Below are positions 43,783 through 52,695 of a DNA stretch of 64,000 nt, one piece after another. The first letter of the stretch is position 1. Every line of letters starts with the position of its first letter. Both the position numbers and the translations under genes were made by a program. The notes beneath the pieces were generated by a model. It did no database searches. It saw nothing but the letters and a program-made list of their open reading frames with translations, and was not told the origin of the DNA. Source of the stretch: an uncultured Lachnospiraceae bacterium. GTDB lineage: Bacteria > Bacillota > Clostridia > Lachnospirales > Lachnospiraceae. The DNA lies in NCBI GenBank assembly GCA_910588125.1, contig CAJUPI010000006.1:28202-92201 (forward strand). Reading direction: 5' to 3'.

Positions 43783-44490
43783 TTATAGTACAGAAAGCAT
43801 ATTATAAAGCTTTAGCAGCCGAATGTCTTCCCGGGATACCTTTAGTTTCTGGGCCAGGGCGGCATCCTCATGGAGGCGGGTTTTGGAGAAAAGCATTTTC
43901 ATGGCAATAGGCATCATAGGGCGGGAGGAGAAGCCGTTCCACAGCCCCCATTTGGTATCTGCATCCAGGTAGGAGGCCAGAATTTGTACGCTGGCTTTTT
44001 CGATAGGGGAGTCCTGGTTGGTCAGCTGGATGTGAGTGAGGGCATCGTAGTGTTCAATATATCCCCAGTAGGTATTTTCGCAGGTGCGGTAATGATCAAA
44101 GTCCTTAAAATTCATGTACATCATGATCTTGTAGGCGGAATCGGAGGTCTCCGACAGGACATCGAAGACACAGCGGGTAAGCTGATTGTTTCGGCCGTCA
44201 AACAGATAGGAGTAAAACTGGGAGCAACCGGCAAAAAATGCCGGGCGGCCCTTGGTATCAGAAAGGGCTGTTCTGCCAGGCAGACAGTAGAGAAGCTGTT
44301 CTACATGAATTTGCAGAGCCTGAGCGATATCGTAGAGGGTTTCGATATCTACGGGAATCTCTCCTTTTTCATATTTGGAGATAGTGGATTTGCTTTTGCA
44401 GATCTTTTGGGACAAAATGTCCAGGGTCATATGGCGTCTTTTTCGGAAAATACGGATTTGCTTTCCGATTTCCGTGCTGATTTCGGACAT
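43783..44490 (-). CDS. XRE-family transcriptional regulator
   Basis: 235 residues: N-terminal helix-turn-helix (about 5-62, GKQIRIFRKRRHMTLDILSQKICKSKSTISKYEKGEIPV shortened, IETLYDIAQALQIHVEQLL), then a helical domain of unknown ligand with FDVLSETSDSAYKIMMYMNF. The start at 44490 has AAGGAG at the proper distance; an in-frame ATG at 44523 lacks one. It is divergent from the C-S lyase operon and probably controls it. Confidence 0.88.
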   Translation of the reverse strand: MSEISTEIGKQIRIFRKRRHMTLDILSQKICKSKSTISKYEKGEIPVDIETLYDIAQALQIHVEQLLYCLPGRTALSDTKGRPAFFAGCSQFYSYLFDGRNNQLTRCVFDVLSETSDSAYKIMMYMNFKDFDHYRTCENTYWGYIEHYDALTHIQLTNQDSPIEKASVQILASYLDADTKWGLWNGFSSRPMMPIAMKMLFSKTRLHEDAALAQKLKVSREDIRLLKLYNMLSVL

Positions 44491-44679
44491 GGGATTCTCC
44501 TTGGAATGGTGTGATAGGTTCAACCGGAATGGTGATAAAAAGTTTCGTATAAATCAATAAAATTGTGATTTTTACTGGTTTTTGACATCTTTCCCAATAT
44601 TGTAGCATAAAAAGTGAAAAAAATCCACTGAGAAGAAAAAATACACAAAAAAGTTTATTGTAAAGAAAAATTGGTTGGT

Positions 44680-44708
44680 TTGCTTTCCTATTTTTGTCTT
44701 GTTATAAT
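44680..44708 (+). promoter_or_regulatory. Promoter of the C-S lyase operon
   Basis: TTGCTT, 17 bases, perfect TATAAT, 51 bases before the start codon at 44760. Confidence 0.65.
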
Positions 44709-44759
44709 CAACTCATAAAAAACAAAAAGGGTAAAAAACAAAGAAAGGAAGCAGAAAAT

Positions 44760-45980
44760 ATGTACAATTTTGATGAAATAATCGACCGCAGACACACCAA
44801 TGCCATGAACACAGATGGATTTCGCAGTTATATTTTTCACGCGGACGAGAATATGACTTTTCCTTATAAAGACGAGGAATTTATCCGCATGTGGGTGGCG
44901 GATATGGAGTTTGCAACTCCGGATGTGGTAATTGACGGAATGAGGGAACGGCTGGATAAGAGAATTTTCGGCTATACCCGGGTGTTCGAAAAAAGCTATT
45001 ATGATGCGTTTCTGGCCTGGTGTGAGAGGCGCTATGGATGGGGGTTTAAGAGAGAAGAACTAGTGATGTCCAACGGGATTATCCCTGCATTGTACGAGCT
45101 GGTAGAATATATTTGCCAGCCGGATGAGAAAGTACTGTTTTTGACTCCCTCTTATGCTTATTTTAAGTATGCGGCGGAGTTTAATAAGCGGGATTATGTC
45201 TGTTCGGATCTGATTTATGAGAATGGGTGCTATTCTATTGATTTTGAGGATTTTGCAGTCAAGGCGGCAGAGGATAAAAATACGCTGCTGATTCTTTGCA
45301 ACCCCCACAACCCCAGCGGCCGGGTGTGGACTGAGGAGGAACTGGAAAAGCTGGCAGGGATTATTGAAGATAATAATTTGTGGGTGATCTCGGATGAGAT
45401 TCACTGTGATTTGCTGCGCAGAAGCCAGAAGCACATTCCCTTGGGAAAGGTGATGCCGGAATATGAACGTCTGATTACTTGCATGGCGCCCAGTAAAACC
45501 TTTAATCTGGCGGGAATGATGATTTCCAATATAATTATCCGGGATGAGAGACTGCGGGGCATTTGGTTGGATCGCCATTATAATTTTGATAATCCTCTGA
45601 GTATTGCGGCGGCTCAGGCAGCTTATGAGAAGGGGGAAAGCTGGCTGGAGGAACTGCGGATTTATCTGGATGAAAATTTCCGTTTTATAGGGGAATATCT
45701 GGAAGAGCATCTTCCCAGGGCTAAGTATCGGATTTCGGAGGCTACTTATCTAGCCTGGGTAGATTTGAATGAGTATTTTGAGCCGGATGAGAAGCTGCCT
45801 TTGTTCTTTGCCTATAAAGCGGGGGTTCTTCTGGAAGGGGGAAATATGTTTGTGCAGAATTCGGATGGCTTTATCCGCCTGAATCTGGCCTGCCCCAGGG
45901 CAACAGTGGAGGAAGGGCTGAAAAGAATTTGTGAGGCAGTGAATACAAAGCATACAGAAAAGTATTTGGGGGAGAAGTAA
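44760..45980 (+). CDS. MalY/PatB-type aminotransferase (cystathionine beta-lyase-like)
   Basis: 406 residues, fold type I PLP enzyme of the MalY/PatB class, which cleaves C-S bonds of cystathionine or cysteine S-conjugates to a thiol, pyruvate and ammonia. Marks: MWVADMEFATPDVV, CNPHNPSGRVWTEEEL, SDEIHCDL and the PLP lysine in PSKTFNLAGM (Lys246). Start chosen at 44760, where AAAGAAAGGA lies upstream; the longer frame lies inside the promoter. First gene of a run with M20 deacylase, YfcC transporter and RidA. Confidence 0.93.
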   Translation: MYNFDEIIDRRHTNAMNTDGFRSYIFHADENMTFPYKDEEFIRMWVADMEFATPDVVIDGMRERLDKRIFGYTRVFEKSYYDAFLAWCERRYGWGFKREELVMSNGIIPALYELVEYICQPDEKVLFLTPSYAYFKYAAEFNKRDYVCSDLIYENGCYSIDFEDFAVKAAEDKNTLLILCNPHNPSGRVWTEEELEKLAGIIEDNNLWVISDEIHCDLLRRSQKHIPLGKVMPEYERLITCMAPSKTFNLAGMMISNIIIRDERLRGIWLDRHYNFDNPLSIAAAQAAYEKGESWLEELRIYLDENFRFIGEYLEEHLPRAKYRISEATYLAWVDLNEYFEPDEKLPLFFAYKAGVLLEGGNMFVQNSDGFIRLNLACPRATVEEGLKRICEAVNTKHTEKYLGEK

Positions 45981-46041
45981 AGACGACAAGGGGATACAAA
46001 TAATTAAAAAATAAAAAAACAAAAACGAAAGGAGAGAGGGT

Positions 46042-47226
46042 ATGAAATTTGCAAAGATCAAGGAGCTGGCCGGAGAGTATCAGGATTACATGGTAAAGAT
46101 GCGCCGGGAGTTTCACCGGCATCCGGAGCTTTCCGGGGAAGAGTTTCATACACGGGACGTTCTGGTAAGAGAGCTCGAGAGCATGGGGGGTTGCTATAAG
46201 CTGCTGCCAGGTACGGGAATCATTGCTATTATCCAGGGAGGAAAGCCAGGGAAGCACCGGGTTATCCGGGCGGATATTGACGGGCTTCCGGTGAAGGAGG
46301 AGGACTGCAATTTAAAACAGCCAAAGGCTTGCGTTTCTGAGGTTGACGGTAAATGCCATGCCTGCGGCCATGACGCCCATATGGCAGTGCTGTTGGGAAC
46401 CATGAAGGTGTTGCTGAAAATAAAGGAGGAGATTGAGGGAAGCGTTTATTGCTGCTTTGAGGAGGGGGAAGAGACCAACTGTGGGATAAAGACCATGTTG
46501 GAAATGCTGGAGGAATATCCGATTGACGAGTGTTTTGCCCTTCATGTGTACAGCGGGCTGGATGCAGGGAAGGTGAATATTGTTCCTGGCCCCCGGATGG
46601 CAGGAACTGTGGGAATCGGCTTCCATGTAAGGGGAAAAGCCGGACATGGCTCCAGGCCGGATCAGGCGGCGAATCCTATCGTGCCGGCAGCTCATATTGT
46701 CACTCAGATTGACTCAGCTTTTTTAAACCAGATTGATGCCGAGGAAACCGTTACTTTAGGGCTGTGTGTGTTCCAGTCCGGGGAGACCACCAATGTGATT
46801 CCGGAGGATGCCTATATTGGAGGAACAGCCCAGTATTTTAACAAGGAGGAAGGAGAAAAGGCATTAAAAATTATTAATATGGTGGCAGAGAATACGGCAG
46901 TGTGTCACAAGTGTACCATTGAATTCGCACCACGGAATAAGATCAGTCTGCTGCCGGTGGTTAATGATGAGGGAGTAGCTCTGAGGGCACAGAAAATGAC
47001 CGGGGAAATCTGCGGTATGGATGTCTTTGCGGACTGTGACCGATGGTATGCATCGGAGTGCTACAGCATGTATCTGGAGAAGTATCCCGGGGCGCTGGGG
47101 TTTTTGGGTATCCGCAATGAGGAGTATGGCAGCGGTGCCGCCCATCATAATGGGAAGTTTGATATAGATGAATCAGCTCTGGCTTTGGGTGTTTGTGCCG
47201 AGGTTGGGTTTGTGCTGAGCAAGTGA
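46042..47226 (+). CDS. M20 family amidohydrolase (N-acyl-amino-acid deacylase)
   Basis: 394-residue M20D metallopeptidase-type deacylase, removing acyl groups from N-acyl amino acids or their conjugates. Metal motifs HACGHDAHMA, EEGEE and the late AAHHNGKFDIDE are present, with MRREFHRHPELSGEEFHT at the N-terminus. GAAAGGAG precedes the ATG. In this operon it would free the amino group of an N-acylcysteine conjugate so that the C-S lyase can act (inference). Family members also hydrolyse hippurate and indole-3-acetyl amino acids. Confidence 0.92.
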   Translation: MKFAKIKELAGEYQDYMVKMRREFHRHPELSGEEFHTRDVLVRELESMGGCYKLLPGTGIIAIIQGGKPGKHRVIRADIDGLPVKEEDCNLKQPKACVSEVDGKCHACGHDAHMAVLLGTMKVLLKIKEEIEGSVYCCFEEGEETNCGIKTMLEMLEEYPIDECFALHVYSGLDAGKVNIVPGPRMAGTVGIGFHVRGKAGHGSRPDQAANPIVPAAHIVTQIDSAFLNQIDAEETVTLGLCVFQSGETTNVIPEDAYIGGTAQYFNKEEGEKALKIINMVAENTAVCHKCTIEFAPRNKISLLPVVNDEGVALRAQKMTGEICGMDVFADCDRWYASECYSMYLEKYPGALGFLGIRNEEYGSGAAHHNGKFDIDESALALGVCAEVGFVLSK

Positions 47227-47286
47227 TGATATCCGGTAAAAGTCGCCGGAGGGCAAAGAAACTTTCAAGATAAGCGAGGGAAAGCA

Positions 47287-48690
47287 ATGGAGAAGAAGAA
47301 AGCGTTTAAAATGCCGCATTTACTGTGGATTATGTTTGGGATTATCCTGGTGTCCTGCCTGGCTACTTATTTGATTCCAGCAGGCCAGTTTGCCACCAAT
47401 GAGGCGGGGGAGATCATGGGGACAGAATTTGAGTTCCTTGGCCATCAGACCCCGGTCAATCCCTGGGATGCCCTGATGCTGATGAAGTCGGGCATGATTG
47501 GCGCTGCTACCATCATGTTTGTAGTCATGGTGTCCGGGGCTAACATTAATGTGGTTTTGGAGACCGGGGTAATGGACGATTTGATGAACTGGGGTGTCTA
47601 TAAGCTAAAAGATAAGGGAGCAGGAATTCTCATTGCCATGATGATGGTTCTGATGGCATACCTGGGAGGCTTTGGGGGAACGGATGCGTTGATTGCTGTG
47701 GTTCCTATCGGTGTGCTTTTTGCTAAGAAATTAAAGCTTGACCCTATCTGCGCCCTGGGAGTGACCACCTTTGCTTCGCTGATTGGATTCGGGACAGGGC
47801 CGGCTCAGCAGGCTACCACTCAGATGCTTATGGGCGTGATTCCCTATTCTGCTTTTTTCACCAGGCTGGTGATTATGAACTTTTTCCTGGCAGTGGCTAT
47901 TTTTATGGTTCTGGGTTATGTGAAAAAGATTCAGAAGAATCCCCGGGCATCTCTGATGTATGCGGATGGGTGGAGACCTGGGGCACTGGAAGGTGGCGAG
48001 GATTCCCAGGTCTTGAAAAAGGTAGAGATGAACTGGCGAAAGATTGCGGTTATCGTAATTTTCGTCCTGCAGTATGTGGTGATTGCCATGTATCCCCTTC
48101 TGGGCGGGGACAGCAACCTGACTTTTGACTTTATGATTGCCATTATGTTGTGTACTATGGTAATTGTAGGATTTATTGGCGGGATGAGTCCGGAAAAACT
48201 GGGACAGACCTTTGCCAGGGGGCTTGGTTCCATGGCGTTTGTGGCATTTGTTATTGGCCTTGCCAAGGTGATTTCCCTAGTGCTGGGAAACGGCAATGTG
48301 ATACATACGATTGTCTATGTGCTGACCAAACCTTTACTGACACTTCCCCGGTCGGTTTCCAGTATTGGCCTGACTTTGATTGTTTCGATTATTAACCCGC
48401 TGATTCCTTCTGCCACCTCCAAGGCAGCCATTCTGGTACCGATTATGAAGCCGGTGGCAGAGGCTCTGGGAATGGAGCTGAACCTGGCGGTGGTTGCCTA
48501 CCAGATGGGCGACAGCTTTACCAACCTGCTTTCCCCACTGCTTGGCTGGATGATCGGTTCCTGTGCTATGGCGGATGTACCCTTTGCCAAGTGGTTTCAG
48601 TGGGTGCTTCCCAAGGTGCTGATCTTCATTGGACTGGCCTGTGTGATTGTATTTTTGCTGACTGTGACAGGATGGTCCGGGGTGATTTAA
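47287..48690 (+). CDS. YfcC-family membrane transporter
   Basis: 467 residues with about 11-12 transmembrane helices, of the YfcC/DcuC (C4-dicarboxylate or amino acid) anaerobic transporter superfamily: the N-terminal PHLLWIMFGIILVSCLATYLIP, GGFGGTDALIAVVP, GFGTGPAQQATTQMLMGV and the C-terminal NPLIPSATSKAAILVPIM. It probably imports the substrate of the deacylase next door. The gene begins 60 bases after the M20 stop. Confidence 0.88.
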   Translation: MEKKKAFKMPHLLWIMFGIILVSCLATYLIPAGQFATNEAGEIMGTEFEFLGHQTPVNPWDALMLMKSGMIGAATIMFVVMVSGANINVVLETGVMDDLMNWGVYKLKDKGAGILIAMMMVLMAYLGGFGGTDALIAVVPIGVLFAKKLKLDPICALGVTTFASLIGFGTGPAQQATTQMLMGVIPYSAFFTRLVIMNFFLAVAIFMVLGYVKKIQKNPRASLMYADGWRPGALEGGEDSQVLKKVEMNWRKIAVIVIFVLQYVVIAMYPLLGGDSNLTFDFMIAIMLCTMVIVGFIGGMSPEKLGQTFARGLGSMAFVAFVIGLAKVISLVLGNGNVIHTIVYVLTKPLLTLPRSVSSIGLTLIVSIINPLIPSATSKAAILVPIMKPVAEALGMELNLAVVAYQMGDSFTNLLSPLLGWMIGSCAMADVPFAKWFQWVLPKVLIFIGLACVIVFLLTVTGWSGVI

Positions 48691-48842
48691 AGACGGGAAG
48701 GAGTTTTTGAAGATACGGGAAAAGGATCCCAATGTTTGATAAAGTTAAGAAAGCGGATGGAATTGGAATGCCGGTGTTTATCCTGGAAGATGGAACCGGA
48801 ACACTAAATTTGAATGAGATACGCAACAGGAAGAACGACTAA
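48690..48842 (+). pseudogene. Frameshifted remnant of a glutaredoxin-like protein
   Basis: Two frames together resemble the C-terminal half of a small clostridial glutaredoxin-like protein: LKIREKDP in one frame (about 48708-48730), continued by MFDKVKKADGIGMPVFILED in the next (from 48732). One extra A at about 48731 explains the shift. The CXXC half is absent upstream. The 36-codon frame 48732-48842 has no ribosome binding site of its own. Family assignment is from memory of the IGMPVFxLEDG pattern and is tentative. Confidence 0.45.
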
Positions 48843-48865
48843 CGGAAAAAAGGAGGATTTTAATT

Positions 48866-49234
48866 ATGAAGATTATCAACACAACAAAAGCACCAGGAGC
48901 AATCGGTCCTTATTCTCAGGGTTTTGAGGTAAACGGGATTGTTTATACTTCCGGTCAGATTCCGGTAAATCCCAAAAACGGCGAGGTCCCGGAAGGAATT
49001 GCAGCTCAGGCTGAGCAGAGCTGTCAGAATGTGGGAGCGATTTTGGAGGAAGCGGGAAGCAGTTTTGAGAAAGTCTTTAAGACTACCTGTTTCCTGGCGG
49101 ATATGGGAGATTTTGCAGCTTTTAATGAAGTGTATGCCAGATATTTTGTATCAAAACCAGCCAGAAGCTGTGTGGCAGTGAAAACATTGCCCAAAGGCGT
49201 GCTGTGCGAGATCGAGGCAACGGCTGAGAAATAA
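48866..49234 (+). CDS. ridA: RidA family enamine/imine deaminase
   Basis: 122-residue YjgF/RidA protein that hydrolyses reactive 2-aminoacrylate and related imines. It has GAIGPYSQGFEVNGIVYTSGQIP, the substrate-binding region with Arg in ARSCVAVKTLPKGVLCEIEA and CFLADMGDFAAFNEVYARYF. Aminoacrylate is exactly the intermediate released by the C-S lyases of this operon and by D-serine lyase. AAAGGAGG precedes the ATG. Confidence 0.95.
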   Translation: MKIINTTKAPGAIGPYSQGFEVNGIVYTSGQIPVNPKNGEVPEGIAAQAEQSCQNVGAILEEAGSSFEKVFKTTCFLADMGDFAAFNEVYARYFVSKPARSCVAVKTLPKGVLCEIEATAEK

Positions 49235-49241
49235 AATGCCT

Positions 49242-49282
49242 GAGAAATGGCAAATGACCTATTTTGCAACAACCCCGTGTAC
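49242..49282. repeat. Half copy of family A repeat
   Basis: GAGAAATGGCAAATGACC and TATTTTGCAACAACCCC match the right arm of the larger copies. The left arm is missing. It follows ridA by a few bases. Confidence 0.55.
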
Positions 49283-49340
49283 GATAGATAGAGTCTGCCT
49301 GAGCATCCGGTGATGAACAGGCTTCTATAGAGGAGGAATC

Positions 49341-50536
49341 ATGAAGCGTAAGATGGAAAAACAGGAATTTTTACAAAAATATCTGGTGGATCGCCATAAC
49401 ACCAACTGTTCCAAATGGGATGGGCTGGAGGAAAAGTTCGGAGAAAAGGATTTGCTGGCCATGTGGGTGGCGGACATGGAGTTTAAGACCTGTGAGCCAA
49501 TTGTGGAGGCATTGGTAGAGCGATCCCGGCACGGGGTATTTGGCTATAGTATTGTTCCCCAGGATTATTACAGGATTTTTTCGGACTGGATGGGGAACGG
49601 TACGGTTTTTTGGTGAAAAAGGAGTGGGTGCGGTTTTCCACAGGCTGTGTGACTGGGATTTCCTGGATGATTCATGCCTTTACCAGGCCTGGTGATGCCT
49701 GCATGATTTTGACGCCGGTCTATTACCCTTTCCACAATGTTGTCACCAATAATAACCGAAGGCTGGTAAAGGTGGAGCTGGATTATGCAGATGGCTATTT
49801 TTCCATGGATGTGGACAGAATTGAGAATGCCATTGTGGAAAATGAAGTAAAATTGTTCCTCATGTGTTCTCCTCATAATCCGGCAGGAAGAGTATGGACA
49901 GAACAAGAACTGGATGCGGTGCTCTCTGTCTGTCAAAAACATCAGGTTTTAGTGGTCAGCGATGAGATTCATCAGGATTTGGTGTTTGAGGGAAGAAAAT
50001 TTGTGCCGGCGGCTGTGGTTAGCGGTGGAAAATACCGGGATATGGTGATTACGCTGAATTCGGCGACCAAGACCTTTAATTTGGCGACCCTGATTCATTC
50101 CCATATCATTATTACCAATGAGAAGCTTATGGAGGCATATGACACATTTGCCTCCGGGCTGAACCGGACGGAGGTCAGTATCATGGGCATGGTGGCTACC
50201 ATGGCCGGATATGAGCACGGGGGAGAGTGGCTTCGGAATCTTTTGGAGGTGATTCATGACAATTATCTTTGTCTCAAGGATACCCTGGCAAGAGAGCTTC
50301 CCAAGGCACAGGTGTGTTGTATGGAAGGGATCTACCTGCCCATGATCGATCTGCGGGCTTATGTCAATCCGGATGAGATCCAAAAGCTTGTCCAGGAAAA
50401 ATGCCGGCTGGCGGTGGATTATGGGGAGTGGTTCGGTGAAAATTACCGGGGGTTTATCCGAATGAACCTGGCGACGGATCCGGAGTTTGTGAAGGAGGCG
50501 GCAGAGCGGTTAATTATCGCCGCCGGAGGAAGGTAA
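49341..50536 (+). pseudogene. Frameshifted second MalY/PatB-type C-S lyase
   Basis: A 91-codon frame (49341-49616) and a second frame (49610-50536) make one PLP aminotransferase when a single base is restored near 49592-49596, in the G-run ATGGGGAACGG. The first part has MWVADMEFKT; the second has SPHNPAGRVWTEQELD, SDEIHQDL and the PLP lysine in SATKTFNLA. Intact length would be about 397 residues, similar to the first copy. GAGGAGGAATC precedes the ATG. It may be a recent inactivation, a slippage-type switch or a sequencing error. Confidence 0.85.
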
Positions 50537-50602
50537 AGGCTGCAATGCCTCGCATTACTTCTCCGAGAAACCGGCAGCGGCAATTACTCATGGAATATTT
50601 CG

Positions 50603-50631
50603 TTGACGTGGGGATAGAGAAATCTTATAAT
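50603..50631 (+). promoter_or_regulatory. Promoter of the sigma/secreted-protein operon
   Basis: TTGACG, 17 bases, perfect TATAAT. It lies about 253 bases ahead of the first start codon, giving a long leader. The stretch 50537-50602 before it shows nothing else. Confidence 0.7.
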
Positions 50632-50637
50632 GAAGAT

Positions 50638-50883
50638 ATCTTTGGTTTGAGCGCCTTGTCAAATTGCAGGAATTACGCACATTCCCCGGAGGGGTAAAGT
50701 AACCCCTTTTCATTTATGGTGGTGCCGGGAAAGCGGCATGGGGGAGTTTCCCCAAAAGCGCAGGAAGCAAGGCTTTTAAAAGATTGCATAAAAAATATGG
50801 AAATTTTGAATGGATCGGCTTGTCTCAATCGTATTATTGTTGAAGCCAGAAAAGGCTATTAATAATGACAGGAGATCAGAGAT
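50638..50883 (+). promoter_or_regulatory. Long structured 5' leader (unclassified)
   Basis: About 245 bases between promoter and first gene. CCCC-GGA-GGGG (50685-50695 region) is followed by a second CCCC, so the GGGG can pair either way. Then TGCCG/CGGCA, GGGG-AGTTT-CCCC and GCAAGGCTTTT/AAAAGATTGC stems follow. The alternating pairing is switch-like, but it matches no riboswitch class I can name. Confidence 0.4.
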
Positions 50884-51231
50884 ATGAAAAAACAATTAGC
50901 AGGTATATTGACAGCAGTATTGGTAGTTGGTTTTGGGGCAACAAGTGCGTTTGCGGCAGGCCGGGGATGTCATTTTCAGGATGCAGATAAGGATGGCGTT
51001 TGCGATTTTGCCAGTACAGCCTGTGCTTATGCGGATGAAGATGGAGACGGGATCTGCGATTATTGCGGCATGAACAGCAGTGATGAAAATTGGCATGGCG
51101 TTCATTTTGTGGATGCAAATAATGATGGTATTTGTGACTATTATGCGGACGGTACCTGCCCTCATGATGGCACAGGGTACGGCCATGGTTGTTATGGCGA
51201 TCAGGGGAGGCACAGAAGGCATTGTCGGTAG
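50884..51231 (+). CDS. Small secreted Asp/Cys/His-rich protein
   Basis: 115 residues. Signal peptide to about residue 25 (TSAFAAG), then three copies of a DxDxDGxCD motif (DADKDGVCDF, DEDGDGICDY, DANNDGICDY) like calcium-binding dockerin/EF loops but with Cys, and a His/Gly/Cys-rich tail (GHGCYGDQGRHRRHC). It probably binds a divalent metal outside the membrane. AGGAGATCAGAG precedes the ATG. It is upstream of an ECF sigma factor and a membrane anti-sigma factor whose tail is also His-rich. The function is unknown. Confidence 0.85.
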   Translation: MKKQLAGILTAVLVVGFGATSAFAAGRGCHFQDADKDGVCDFASTACAYADEDGDGICDYCGMNSSDENWHGVHFVDANNDGICDYYADGTCPHDGTGYGHGCYGDQGRHRRHCR

Positions 51232-51280
51232 GGCGCCAAAATAACGGGATGGCAGACCGAAAGATGAATGGAGCTTCAAA

Positions 51281-51763
51281 ATGCGTAACGAACAGGAGGT
51301 AACCCGGGCCATTGAACAATATTCGGATATGGTTCGGCGGCTTTGCATGGTACATCTTAAGAATCATGCGGATACAGAGGACATATTTCAAAATGTTTTT
51401 TTGAGGTATGTCCTTAGTTCTGTTTCCTTTGAAAATGAAGAGCATGAGAAAGCATGGTTTATCCGGGTCACAGTCAATGCCTGCAAGGATTTTTTGAAAA
51501 ACTTTTTTCGAAGTCATACGGTATCTCTGGAGGAGATCATGGAACAGCCGGCGCTTCTATTGCCGGACAATCGTGAGGTTTTGGAAGCCGTGCTTTCGCT
51601 TCCCGTTAAATATCGGGAAGTGGTATATCTGCATTTTTATGAGGAATATACGGCTCCGCAGATCGGCAGGATTCTGGGGAAAAATGTCAATACGGTTTAT
51701 ACGTTGCTGGCACGGGCAAAACAGATGCTCCGGGAGAAGCTGGGAGGTGACGGATATGAATGA
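51281..51763 (+). CDS. ECF-type RNA polymerase sigma factor
   Basis: 160-residue ECF sigma factor: region 2 (YSDMVRRLCMVHLKNHADTEDIFQNVFLRYV) and region 4 (LPVKYREVVYLHFYEEYTAPQIGRILGKNVNTVYTLLARAK, here in outline). The stop overlaps the start of the anti-sigma gene by 8 bases, the usual coupling of such a pair. A small secreted metal-binding-type protein is encoded 50 bases upstream. Confidence 0.93.
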   Translation: MRNEQEVTRAIEQYSDMVRRLCMVHLKNHADTEDIFQNVFLRYVLSSVSFENEEHEKAWFIRVTVNACKDFLKNFFRSHTVSLEEIMEQPALLLPDNREVLEAVLSLPVKYREVVYLHFYEEYTAPQIGRILGKNVNTVYTLLARAKQMLREKLGGDGYE

Positions 51764-52565
51764 CAGAATAAAAGAAGCCTTTGACCGGGTGCACGCCGGG
51801 GAGGAGTTAAAGGATAAGACCAGAGAATTTCTTGCCGGGAAGACGGGAGGATATACAAAGCGGGCGAAAAACAGCTATCGGCCTCTTGTCTCGGCGGCAG
51901 TGTGCCTGCTTCTTTTGGTATTTGGCGGAAACTGGTTCTATTTTACCCCTACAGCAAAAATCAGTATTGATGTCAATCCCTCTCTGGAATTGGGGATTAA
52001 CCGGTTTGATCGGGTGGTGGCGGTGGAGGCATACAATGAGGACGGACGGGAACTGGCGGCTCTGTTGGACATCCGGTTTATGGAGTATCGGGAAGCAGTC
52101 AGTCAGATACTGGAAAATGAAAGAGTGGTTGCCTTGCTGTCGCAGGATGAGATTATGACGATCACGGTTATGGAATCAAGGGGAAATCAGTCGGTGAGAA
52201 TTCTTTCTGATATGGAGTCTTGTGTGTCAGAATATAAAAATACTTATTGTTATTCTGCTGATTCCAGAGAGGTTGCGCCGGCCCATGAGCATGGAATGTC
52301 CTGTGGAAAGTACAGAGCGTTTCTGGAGGTGCAGAAGCTTTGTCCAGACATTACACCAGAGGAAATCCGAGGCATGACCATGAGAGAGATTCGGGATTTG
52401 GTGGATGGGATCCCCGGGAAGGAAGAAGAATCACATCATGAGGAAGCTACGGCAGGAGAAAACGAAAACAGAAACGAAACCAATATGCGGTCAGATGGGC
52501 ATAAAGGGCGCAGCCACCATGACAATGGCAACGGGCAGAGAAGAGGTCATGGACACGATGAATAG
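51756..52565 (+). CDS. RsgI-like membrane anti-sigma factor
   Basis: 269 residues. A short cytoplasmic N-terminus (EAFDRVHAGEELKDKTREFL) binds the sigma factor, a single transmembrane helix lies at about 45-65, then the RsgI middle domain (SIDVNPSLELGINRFDRVVAVEAYNEDG in outline), and a Glu/His-rich C-terminus ending GHKGRSHHDNGNGQRRGHGH. The start at 51756 gives the coupled overlap with the sigma gene; the upstream frame from 51573 reads the sigma gene in another frame. RsgI proteins of cellulolytic Clostridia sense polysaccharides through C-terminal modules; here the tail suggests metal binding (inference). Confidence 0.88.
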   Translation: MNDRIKEAFDRVHAGEELKDKTREFLAGKTGGYTKRAKNSYRPLVSAAVCLLLLVFGGNWFYFTPTAKISIDVNPSLELGINRFDRVVAVEAYNEDGRELAALLDIRFMEYREAVSQILENERVVALLSQDEIMTITVMESRGNQSVRILSDMESCVSEYKNTYCYSADSREVAPAHEHGMSCGKYRAFLEVQKLCPDITPEEIRGMTMREIRDLVDGIPGKEEESHHEEATAGENENRNETNMRSDGHKGRSHHDNGNGQRRGHGHDE

Positions 52566-52695
52566 TGTACTTACCAATATATTATTATTTTTGGGCGGGT
52601 CGGAGTATTTTGTTCATTAAAAAAATGGAAATTTCCGGTTTTTTGTTTGAAAAAAACAGACTAAAAAACAGAAATGTTAAAAATATTGAATTTTC

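Noticed and set aside
50638..50883. Cyclic-di-GMP or cobalamin riboswitch in the sigma-operon leader
   Set aside because: ACGCACA and AAGCGCAGGAAGCAAG fragments recall parts of such motifs, but the conserved cores and their order are missing.
51573..51755. Start of the anti-sigma gene inside the sigma gene
   Set aside because: That frame merely reads the sigma coding sequence out of frame; the coupled ATG at 51756 gives a normal protein.
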